This document shows, piece by piece, positions 25,556-32,763 of a stretch of DNA of 64,000 nt. Source of the stretch: Photobacterium marinum (GTDB taxonomy: Bacteria > Pseudomonadota > Gammaproteobacteria > Enterobacterales > Vibrionaceae); assembly GCF_000331515.1 (NCBI RefSeq), contig NZ_AMZO01000036.1:62001-126000 (forward strand), written 5' to 3'. The position numbers and the translations under genes are program-made. Every line of letters starts with the position of its first letter. Position 1 is the stretch's first letter. The notes below the pieces were generated by a model, which saw only the letters and a program-made list of their open reading frames with translations, did not search any database and had not been told where the DNA came from.

Positions 25556-26027
25556 CGGACAAGAGCTAGCAAAAGAAAACGTCGACAAATTCAATGATTG
25601 GCTTAAGAGCATGACCGACGATGATTTCCGTGTGATGGAGCATCGTGGGAGCCTCAAGCGAAAGCTTGTGGCAAAAGGTTGCGGTTTTGCAGTTTCTGTT
25701 TTGCGTCAGAACCCTAAAGTCAGGGCGCTTTTCGTAGATCTAGAAGATGACCTTCGCAAGCGCAGCATCCTTCCTCCCCTCAAAGAAAAAGAGTCTCCCA
25801 ACAAAGATGAGTCTCAAGAATTAGATCAAGATGAAGCCAAGCGTGGGACGCAAGCAGCTCATGCAAACCGCCTGGAGCAAGACAATATTGAGCTAAAAGC
25901 GAAGGTTGCTAAGCTAACAGCGGAAAAAGAAAAGTTAGAGCAAGAGTTGGAAAAAACAGGGCGAAAATTGAATAGGCTTGATGCATTCAATACAGCGCTT
26001 GCCGAAGTCGGGAGGTTGCCACGATGA
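25548..26027 (+). CDS. Small coiled-coil accessory protein, 159 aa
   Basis: The protein starts at ATG 25548 (MANGQELAKENVDKF), with AAGGGG just upstream; this start overlaps the previous stop by 8 bases. Residues about 1-80 are mixed and helical; the remainder is a strong coiled coil (ANRLEQDNIELKAKV then LTAEKEKLEQELEKTG). Position and build recall TnpC-type small accessory proteins of Tn554-like elements, but no residue-level homology is claimed. It overlaps the helicase gene by four bases (ATGA). Confidence 0.7.
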   Translation: MANGQELAKENVDKFNDWLKSMTDDDFRVMEHRGSLKRKLVAKGCGFAVSVLRQNPKVRALFVDLEDDLRKRSILPPLKEKESPNKDESQELDQDEAKRGTQAAHANRLEQDNIELKAKVAKLTAEKEKLEQELEKTGRKLNRLDAFNTALAEVGRLPR

Positions 26028-28168
26028 GCACCTCTAGTCGCTTTCATCTTCGAGTAAGAAAGGTTTGGAGCACTAAAGGCAAGAAAGTGGTTTTTAGTGC
26101 CATGCCGTTAAAAGGCGCTCTAAAGGCTTCTGCAAAGAAATACTTTGTAGTGCATGCGAACCTTGACGATTTGCCTGTAATGCCCGTGAAGGGCCAGGAG
26201 TGGCGTATTTCAGGCACAAAAACGGAAACAGCTGACAATTCAAAAGAGTACAAGCAAACTCGTATAGATATTCAGGCAAAACGCCTGAGAGTCACAATGC
26301 CAAATAACGGTGACAATTTTGTTGAGTTTGTAGCTGAAGATAAAGAGTTCGTCGGTATCGGCCCTGTCTTTGCCCGTAAGCTATGGGACAAGTTCCAAGA
26401 GTTACAATTGGACATCTACCAAACCCTCAATGACGGCAAAACCGAAATGCTTGAACTGGTCTTGACGCCTAAAACTGCTCAAACCATGGTTGATGCCTGG
26501 AAAAAATACTCAAACTTAAAACACTTACATTGGTTTGCAGAGCATTCGGTACCGCCTTACATCAGCTCGAAAATCATGAAGCATCATAGCGAGGAAGCTG
26601 TTGAGCAAGTCAAAGCTAACCCATTCATCCTGCAAGCCTTTGGTATGAGCTTTGATGATATAACTGTGCTAGCAAGAGAGCATTTTGATATTGAGCGGGA
26701 CGACCCGCGACGTCTTACTGCAGCTGTTGCAGAGGCACTTTACAAGTTCACCTCAAAACGAGGCCACACTGTTGCCACTCATCGCGACCTAAAACGCTTA
26801 CTATACAAGGTCTTAAACTGCGACGTTCTAGCAAAGCAAGCACTGATGACGTCGCATGAAAACAGTGACTTTATTATCGATGACGACGGTAATTATCACC
26901 CAACCGGCCCGTTGGTGATGGAAAAGGTTGTGGCACAACGCTTTCTCCATTTAGCTAATCACAAAGACACTTGGGATGGTCGCTTTGATGAAGCTCTAGC
27001 CCATGGTCTAAAGGACTTAGCCTTTCCACTGATGGAGCGCCAAGCTGAAGCCGTTTGCTCAAGCTTGATAAATCCAATTTCAGTACTCACAGGCGGGGCA
27101 GGAACAGGTAAAACCACGGTACTACGGGTAATCCTGCGGGCCTACGAAAAGTTGGGATACAAGACTTACCCAATGGCGCTGGCTGGCCGTGCTGCCAAGC
27201 GCATTAAAGAAGGTACGGGTTATCATGCAAGCACCATTGCTGGCTTCTTGAAGAACGTTGAAATCAAAGACGATGAGCAGGCCGTTATCGTTATTGATGA
27301 AGCATCTATGGTTGATCTTAAGACAATGTTCCAATTGGTGATGGCTCTACATGATAACGTTCGAATCTTGTTAGTTGGTGACCCAGCCCAGCTATCACCT
27401 ATCGGCTACGGACTTATCCTACACGATGTCGTTAAAACGAACTCTATTGCTAACACAGAGCTTAATATTGTTAAGCGGCAAAAGGGGTCAACAGGTATAC
27501 CTGAGTTCACCCTGGCGGTTCGGAACGGTCAAATCCCGGAAATTAATACTCCAAACATTCGATTTCATTACACTGATAAGCATCAAATCAATGACAAAGT
27601 CGCGAGCCTATATGCTCAAGACCCGCTGAATTCTCAAATTGTCGGTGCAAAATACAGTATTAAAGACGGCGGCATTAATCATATCAACCATATCTGCCAA
27701 AAGGACTGCAACCCTGAAGGTCAGCGCCTTGAATTCGAAATGTTTGGAGAGTCAAGGCACCTAAACATTCGTGTGAACGACCCTATAATCTTCACTGAGA
27801 ACTCCTGGGATGACGATATTCAAAACGGGACGATGGGACGTTTGATTAGTGTTGGTGGCAAATCAGAATTTGGTGCAGTTGAACTGGATGATGGTCGTGT
27901 AATTGAGCTTAACGAATCATTAATCCTCATTGTTCAACCAGCATATGCAGTAAGCTTACACAAAGCTCAGGGAAGCCAGTTCCCAAGAGTAATTATTACA
28001 TTGATAGATGATCCAATGCTTGACCGGTCTTGGATTTACACCGCTCTGACCCGAGCAGAACAGCAAATTGAAATTGTTGGAACGCCTGAGCAATTTGAAG
28101 TAGCTATACGACGTCCAAGTGCTGCAAGCCTAAGAAAAACGACGTTACATAAGTTGTTAGCTGCATAG
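26024..28168 (+). CDS. RecD2-like SF1B DNA helicase, 714 aa
   Basis: An ATP-dependent helicase of the RecD2/TraA type. The N-terminal third has an OB-like region and a helix-hairpin-helix-like segment (EFVGIGPVFARKLWDKF) as in RecD2. Helicase motifs: GGAGTGKTTVLR (Walker A, residues 357-364), VIVIDEASMVD (Walker B, D425-E426), LLVGDPAQLSPIGYG (motif III), AVSLHKAQGSQFP (motif V) and YTALTRAEQQIEIVG (motif VI). It is the last gene of the coupled seven-gene operon, suggesting a role in DNA processing during or after excision. A structured intergenic region follows. Confidence 0.87.
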   Translation: MSTSSRFHLRVRKVWSTKGKKVVFSAMPLKGALKASAKKYFVVHANLDDLPVMPVKGQEWRISGTKTETADNSKEYKQTRIDIQAKRLRVTMPNNGDNFVEFVAEDKEFVGIGPVFARKLWDKFQELQLDIYQTLNDGKTEMLELVLTPKTAQTMVDAWKKYSNLKHLHWFAEHSVPPYISSKIMKHHSEEAVEQVKANPFILQAFGMSFDDITVLAREHFDIERDDPRRLTAAVAEALYKFTSKRGHTVATHRDLKRLLYKVLNCDVLAKQALMTSHENSDFIIDDDGNYHPTGPLVMEKVVAQRFLHLANHKDTWDGRFDEALAHGLKDLAFPLMERQAEAVCSSLINPISVLTGGAGTGKTTVLRVILRAYEKLGYKTYPMALAGRAAKRIKEGTGYHASTIAGFLKNVEIKDDEQAVIVIDEASMVDLKTMFQLVMALHDNVRILLVGDPAQLSPIGYGLILHDVVKTNSIANTELNIVKRQKGSTGIPEFTLAVRNGQIPEINTPNIRFHYTDKHQINDKVASLYAQDPLNSQIVGAKYSIKDGGINHINHICQKDCNPEGQRLEFEMFGESRHLNIRVNDPIIFTENSWDDDIQNGTMGRLISVGGKSEFGAVELDDGRVIELNESLILIVQPAYAVSLHKAQGSQFPRVIITLIDDPMLDRSWIYTALTRAEQQIEIVGTPEQFEVAIRRPSAASLRKTTLHKLLAA

Positions 28169-28172
28169 CCTT

Positions 28173-28233
28173 ATCGCGAAGCGATGTTAGGGCGGAAAGA
28201 ACGCTTGAGAGAAAGTCGAAACCAATTCCGCCC
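28173..28233 (+). terminator. Two hairpins after the helicase gene, possible operon end
   Basis: ATCGC-GAA-GCGAT (28173-28185) is a small hairpin. GGGCGGAA (28190-28197) and TTCCGCCC (28226-28233) are perfect inverted 8-mers with a 28-base loop. No T-run follows, so termination is uncertain; a structured RNA or operator is also possible. Confidence 0.35.
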
Positions 28234-28438
28234 GAAGCCCTGCATTGTATAAAAGGCAAAGTTAGATGCGCAGCATGCGCCTCCTGCAAGACCAAAACAA
28301 AACAACAGCGCTCTCCTTTGTCACTGTTATATTAGCTTTATGTTATATCTAACTCGCAATTATTGCTCACTCTTTTATCAGCGGCTTTCTTATAGAATAC
28401 ACTAAAAGAATGCAGGCTAGAGTACAAGGAGAATACAT

Positions 28439-28960
28439 GTGAACTACATAACAACGCAGATGTGTAACTATCAGAAAAAACGTGTTGATTTTATCGCTGA
28501 GCACAAATTCAAAAGCGCTAACGAACTTCCATTTTCTCATGACGTTCTTACCGACCTTATTGAACTAAAAAAAATCATCTACATGGATTTTGGCGGGAAA
28601 AAGCAATTCCCAACATTTCAATTCAATAAGTCAGGGCAAGTTTACCCAGTCCTCCAGACTCACCTTCCACAGTTGCTGAATTCAGACTGGAACGTTTGGG
28701 AAGTATGTTTCTGGCTCTATCAAGAACGTACTGTTACTCTGAAACGACTAAAGCCTGACGCTCGCCTACTCAAAAAAGTTTCGCTCCACCATATGTTGAA
28801 AATAGCAAAAAAAGCTAGAGAGTTAACGGAGACATGCGTAGCAAAGCCAATCGACATTGTAACTACAGGTGACAATAGGATGTTTAAAGCGTTTGTTGAA
28901 GATTGGCTTACACCAGACCATCGAACAATACCAGAGCCTGACGTATCGATTGAACCCTGA
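28439..28960 (+). CDS. Small cargo protein resembling Xre/MbcA/ParS antitoxin domain
   Basis: A 173-aa protein starting with GTG, preceded by AAGGAG 9 bases upstream. The central part (QFPTFQFNKSGQVYPVLQTH, then WNVWEVCFWLYQERTVTL) follows the pattern of the MbcA/ParS toxin-binding domain: an FPxFQF strand, a Gly turn, and an amphipathic helix with W-X3-FWL. No HTH is obvious, and no RES-type toxin lies next to it. It could be an orphan antitoxin, an inhibitor of the downstream HEPN-STAND protein, or unrelated. It has its own 270-base upstream region and a separate start from the recombination operon. Confidence 0.5.
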   Translation: MNYITTQMCNYQKKRVDFIAEHKFKSANELPFSHDVLTDLIELKKIIYMDFGGKKQFPTFQFNKSGQVYPVLQTHLPQLLNSDWNVWEVCFWLYQERTVTLKRLKPDARLLKKVSLHHMLKIAKKARELTETCVAKPIDIVTTGDNRMFKAFVEDWLTPDHRTIPEPDVSIEP

Positions 28961-29052
28961 ATAGCTTCTTTGCTGTTACAACGTTCAAGAAGTACTAACT
29001 GATGAACAAAAGTTAGAGACATAGATTTCATCAGTGTATTCCTCCCCATAAT

Positions 29053-29113
29053 GTACAACCTTTATGGCATATCTGTACAAAAAGGTATGCTATGATGTCT
29101 TGTTTTCTACACA
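29053..29113 (+). promoter_or_regulatory. Upstream control region of the HEPN-STAND gene
   Basis: TGTACA occurs twice (29053-29058 and 29075-29080), each copy itself palindromic. ACCTTT and AAAGGT flank the second copy in inverted order. A possible -10 (TATGAT) lies nearby. Candidate operator and promoter only; the AGGG at about 29116-29120 serves the ATG at 29127. Confidence 0.35.
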
Positions 29114-29126
29114 TTGAGGGCTGGTT

Positions 29127-31850
29127 ATGTCTGACGACAAATTAAACAAAAGAAAATGTCGAATGGTACTTTTTGAGCTAGAAGAAGCTCTTGGTAACTA
29201 TGTTCAAAAACATGCTAAAGGTGATGTACTAAACCTATCTACAAATAAAGTTAACACAGATCTTGTTAGCGTCACTGACGCGGTCGAGTCTGCTTATCTT
29301 GATGATATATTTAAGTTCAGTCTCGCTGTATCAAAAGATACAGCGGATTATAGTCACATTGTAAACTTATATAATAAATTCAAGGTGTTAGATTTATTCC
29401 AAGTTCGCAATGCCTCGGCACATCCAACGCGACCATTCAATGTTCACTATTGGTATAAATTAGCAACAGTTGCTAGTGATCCATCGATACATGCACTTGA
29501 ATTAACAGAGGTGACCAACGCACTTGTTAGCGCTGAAAGTGGACAACTTATAGATCCTCCTGAAGATTGGTTAGAAAAGTATAATTTCAAAATAACAAAC
29601 AATTTACCCGAACGCGTTGAGCACTCAATTACAGGTCTTGTTGGAAGAAATAAAGAAATACAAGTCCTCAAAAAAAATCTTAAAAATGAAAGGCTAAAAG
29701 TCAATGCCATTGTTGCACCGGGTGGTATGGGTAAAACGGCACTTGCATTAGAGTTACTTTCAGACATAGTAAGAGATCCATGTAACAGCGAATGGTGCGA
29801 TGGAGTCTTCTTTTCAAGTATGAAGACTGAAAAGCTGACTAGTGAAGGCGTAATCAGTTTAACTGCTGCAGAAACTATTGATGAACTTAAAGAAGAACTA
29901 ACTCATATATTCAGCGAATACTATGATGCAGACTACTCTAACTTTGAGGAAGTAATAGATAGTTTAAAAAATCAGAAAATCCTTCTATTTTTAGATAACT
30001 TAGAAACTCTATTAAGAGATAGTATTGATGCTTTCGAGGAACTAAATGAAAGTCTACCTGTATCTTGGCAAGTACTAATTACAAGTAGAATCACTGTTCC
30101 TCATAAAGTTATTCCACTAGAAGAATTGTCAGAAACATCTTCTGTTGATCTAGCCAAGCGATATATAGCTTCTCGTGACATTATTGAACTATCTTATCAA
30201 GATATAAAACATATCTGTAGCCAATGTTTCTACAATCCTCTCGCAATAAGATTAACGCTTGACTTGATAATGAATGGTGGAGAAATACCAAATTCAATAT
30301 CAGTTGCTAAACGAGATATCTCTGAATTTTCATTCTCGAACCTTATTGATTGTTTGGATAGAAATGAACTAAAAGTTCTAGAATGTATATTCGTCGAGCA
30401 TAGTTCAACAAGACAATCTATTCACTCAATATTGAAATTAGGCTTTGATGATATCGCTGCATCAATATCAAAACTATCTAAAACAAGTTTAATCGATAGA
30501 AATATTGATGGCGATAATGAAAACTATAACCTTATTTCTTCTGTTAGAGAGTTGCTACTTCGAACCCCTAAAGACTTATCCCTTCGTTCTGAAATTAATG
30601 AAAGGTATACAGATATAATTGGGAAAGCAAAAGAAGTTGATTTAAATCAGATGAAATCAAACACCAGAAGCTTTCATATTACATATATACCTGATGGTGT
30701 TAGTAATGACCTAAAAGTTCTTTGTACTGAATTATTTAAACTATTAAAGCTTCGCTTTAATAGTGTTGATGTTATGTTGGGTCGCAAAGGTCTTTCATCA
30801 GAAAAACTTACAAAGATGTATAAAACCTTCATTGATTCAAAGAGTGCGTATGAAAATTATGCCTTGTATCATAGAAGTATGGCAATGTTATTATCACAAC
30901 TACGAGACAGTAAAGAAGCAAAGAATTACCTTGAAAAGGCAATTAAGGTTGATCCTAAAGATTACGCGTCATACTTACTTCTTGGTCGTCTGTTGATGAA
31001 TAACAGTGAATATCTGGATGCTTATAATCTTTATAATGATCTGCTTAATCTTTTACATCCAGATGAAGCGGATGATGAAATGTATGCTAGATCTTTATAT
31101 AATGGGTTATATCTTTCTCTGCTTTATCAAAATGATTATCAAAAAATCATCGACGTTTCAACAAAATGGAAAGAGCTTAAAGTTGGGAAGTCAACGATTG
31201 GCCTTCTAAGAGCAACAGCTTACAAAAGAATATCTGAAAAATATGCAACAAACGAATTATCACTTGATGAATTTTTAAGCAAGATGATTAGTGCTGTAGG
31301 AATTATTAGTGAAGTGTATAGAGATTTCGGTCACTTCAAAGGAGCTTCTGATGTTGGCGCAAAAATAATTGATGAATTTTGTTATCATTTAGACAGGCTT
31401 AAACATGTTGACGATAAGCGAATCGATCAGCTACTTAATTTCTGCGAAATAAATATAAGGGAGATAAGCTCTTCTGTAAATGATGATGTATCATCAGAAG
31501 TTAAGTCTTGCCTTAATAAACTTATAGATTTTGACCATAAAAACAACCCATTTAATGAAAGAAGCTGGCGTTTATACTTAAATCAAACCGATCCAGGAAA
31601 AATTAACAAAGAAGAAGCTATAGATATCGGTTTAACAATAGCCACAGTTGATAAAAATGTTAAACGTAAGGATATTCTGTTCTCATATGACCAATCTGGA
31701 AATAGATATTTCTCACACTTGAAATGCTATAAAGGTACAAATACAGACAACTGGTACAACCTCGAAAGAGACGATGAAATTGCAATTCGAATCGACTACT
31801 CAATTAAAGGTGAACTACCTGTATCATCTGAGCTATATATTATAGAATAA
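29127..31850 (+). CDS. HEPN-STAND NTPase with TPR-like repeats and cold-shock-like C-terminus, candidate defence protein
   Basis: A 907-aa protein. Residues about 1-150 hold a helical domain with RNASAH (R94 to H99), matching the R-X4-H motif of HEPN ribonucleases and followed by PTRPF. The STAND core has VAPGGMGKT (Walker A, 199-204), KILLFLDNLE (Walker B, D290) and VLITSR (sensor, 316-321), then CFYNPLAIRL. From about 580 to 660 are TPR-like helices (AKNYLEKAIKVDPKDYASYLLLGRLL). The last 64 residues (DILFSYDQSGNRYFSHLK...DDEIAIRI) resemble a cold-shock/OB domain. By family logic it senses a trigger through its repeats and activates an RNase, as in abortive infection. It is very AT-rich compared with the host. 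Confidence 0.78.
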   Translation: MSDDKLNKRKCRMVLFELEEALGNYVQKHAKGDVLNLSTNKVNTDLVSVTDAVESAYLDDIFKFSLAVSKDTADYSHIVNLYNKFKVLDLFQVRNASAHPTRPFNVHYWYKLATVASDPSIHALELTEVTNALVSAESGQLIDPPEDWLEKYNFKITNNLPERVEHSITGLVGRNKEIQVLKKNLKNERLKVNAIVAPGGMGKTALALELLSDIVRDPCNSEWCDGVFFSSMKTEKLTSEGVISLTAAETIDELKEELTHIFSEYYDADYSNFEEVIDSLKNQKILLFLDNLETLLRDSIDAFEELNESLPVSWQVLITSRITVPHKVIPLEELSETSSVDLAKRYIASRDIIELSYQDIKHICSQCFYNPLAIRLTLDLIMNGGEIPNSISVAKRDISEFSFSNLIDCLDRNELKVLECIFVEHSSTRQSIHSILKLGFDDIAASISKLSKTSLIDRNIDGDNENYNLISSVRELLLRTPKDLSLRSEINERYTDIIGKAKEVDLNQMKSNTRSFHITYIPDGVSNDLKVLCTELFKLLKLRFNSVDVMLGRKGLSSEKLTKMYKTFIDSKSAYENYALYHRSMAMLLSQLRDSKEAKNYLEKAIKVDPKDYASYLLLGRLLMNNSEYLDAYNLYNDLLNLLHPDEADDEMYARSLYNGLYLSLLYQNDYQKIIDVSTKWKELKVGKSTIGLLRATAYKRISEKYATNELSLDEFLSKMISAVGIISEVYRDFGHFKGASDVGAKIIDEFCYHLDRLKHVDDKRIDQLLNFCEINIREISSSVNDDVSSEVKSCLNKLIDFDHKNNPFNERSWRLYLNQTDPGKINKEEAIDIGLTIATVDKNVKRKDILFSYDQSGNRYFSHLKCYKGTNTDNWYNLERDDEIAIRIDYSIKGELPVSSELYIIE

Positions 31851-31856
31851 CTATTA

Positions 31857-31878
31857 GGGCGATTGGAAACAATCGCCC
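31857..31878 (+). terminator. Terminator-like hairpin after the HEPN-STAND gene
   Basis: GGGCGATT and AATCGCCC are perfect inverted 8-mers around GGAAAC, six bases after the stop codon. C and T residues follow rather than a clean T-run. Confidence 0.6.
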
Positions 31879-32394
31879 CCCTTCCGGCACATCATAACAT
31901 ATAAATTAAAATAATATTTTTACCATAATGCATGGCATTAGACTGACTTGTGTAATACTTCCTTTAACTTAATTTATAAGGCCCTCTAGTGATGCTTTGC
32001 ATCATTAAATGTTTGAGTACTCATCTTAGAAGGGAAGTGTATAAAATACGATAAGTAGCAGTGTATTAAACTTCAACTATCCAATAGCGAAAGAACTATC
32101 CTCTCAATAGCTAATAAACTCAAACCATCACCGATGCTTTATACGATGCATTGATTATGGTTTAATCTCCAATTACAACTATCACACAAGTGCCACCCCA
32201 ACCAACAAATGTTGCAAAAGAGGCGTCAATGACTACAACCCGAGTGAAACATTTGTCCTCCGAGTACAGTTGTTGCCGTGTCTATATTTGTCTTCATTGG
32301 ACAATGGAAAACACTGTAAACAACCAACTATACTCCTTAGAGCGCCTATCTTTCACTCACTCACTCACTCACTCATAAAAGACTTATTTTGGTA
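31879..32394. other. Non-coding right end of the element
   Basis: About 515 bases without a convincing gene; the short open frames here lack ribosome sites and family resemblance. It contains a small hairpin (TGATGC/GCATCA near 31991-32005) and a TCAC tetranucleotide tract at 32353-32372. It may hold recombinase-binding sites, an RNA, or degraded cargo. Confidence 0.5.
32353..32372. repeat. (TCAC)5 tetranucleotide tract next to attR
   Basis: Five perfect tandem TCAC units, 22 bases from the CGAACTAA arm. Such a tract is prone to slippage and could differ in length between isolates. Confidence 0.75.
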
Positions 32395-32409
32395 CGAACT
32401 AACGGTGAT
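32395..32409. repeat. attR: element arm CGAACTAA plus CGGTGA(T)
   Basis: The right junction reads CGAACTAA (32395-32402), then CGGTGAT (32403-32409), then the yfbR 3' part. Joining the ends predicts CGAACTAA, CGGTGA, TTAGTTCG: perfect 8-bp arms around a 6-bp spacer, as expected for a tyrosine-recombinase crossover site. Confidence 0.85.
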
Positions 32410-32763
32410 ATGCCAACCCCGATTAAGTACTACAACCCGGCCATTGCCGAGGAATATAAGAAAATTGAACTGGCTGCCGAACAAAAACTGATTTCCATGC
32501 TGCCGGAAGAGTTTCAGGATGATTACGCCCCGCTGCTCGACAGTCACAAAATCAACCAGGAAGACTATGCAATAGTGAAGCAGGCTGACAGCCTGTGCGC
32601 TTATCTCAAATGCCTGGAAGAACTCAATGTCGGTAACCACGAATTTGCCCAAGCGAAGAAACGGCTCGAGCAAACGCTCTCCGAACGCTCCACGCAGGAA
32701 ATGGAATATTTCCTTACGACCTTTGCCGACAGTTTTAACTTAACGCTGGATGATATCAGCTAA
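32410..32763 (+). pseudogene. yfbR: 3' fragment of yfbR
   Basis: This segment encodes residues 78-194 of YfbR, beginning MPTPIKYYNPAIAEEYKKIE and containing VKQADSLCAYLKCLEEL with the C-terminal metal-ligand Asp. In the intact gene ATG is an internal codon directly following GGT GAT. It could serve as an accidental start, but no ribosome site is visible and the essential H33 and H68-D69 are on the other fragment, so no activity is expected. The stop TAA overlaps the ATG of dgt by one base, so the original gene was coupled to dgt. Confidence 0.93.

Larger units (their letters stand above)
18652..32409 (+). mobile_element. Site-specific tyrosine-recombinase element of about 13.76 kb inserted in yfbR
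   Basis: The boundaries are defined by the in-frame interruption of yfbR. CGGTGAT occurs at both junctions (18645-18651 and 32403-32409). Inverted 8-mers lie next to them: TTAGTTCG at 18651-18658 and CGAACTAA at 32395-32402. The element carries a YfbR homologue, three tyrosine-recombinase-type proteins (one degenerate), two coiled-coil accessory proteins, a RecD2-like helicase, and two cargo genes. Its base composition is more AT-rich than the flanks, most strongly in the STAND gene. No conjugation, replication or transposase (DDE) gene is visible. It resembles Tn554-like, strand-biased circularizing or gamma-mobile-trio elements; that affiliation is inference. Confidence 0.93.

Noticed and set aside
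28173..28233. Possible integron attC site
   Set aside because: GTTAGGG is near a hairpin, but the paired RYYYAAC end and typical attC folding are missing and no integron integrase is present.
18652..32409. Element as a prophage or conjugative element
   Set aside because: No capsid, tail, relaxase, type IV secretion or replication initiator genes are visible.
32190..32491. Short open frames across the right end of the element
   Set aside because: They run through the TCAC tract and the attR site, lack ribosome sites and show no homology; treated as non-coding.
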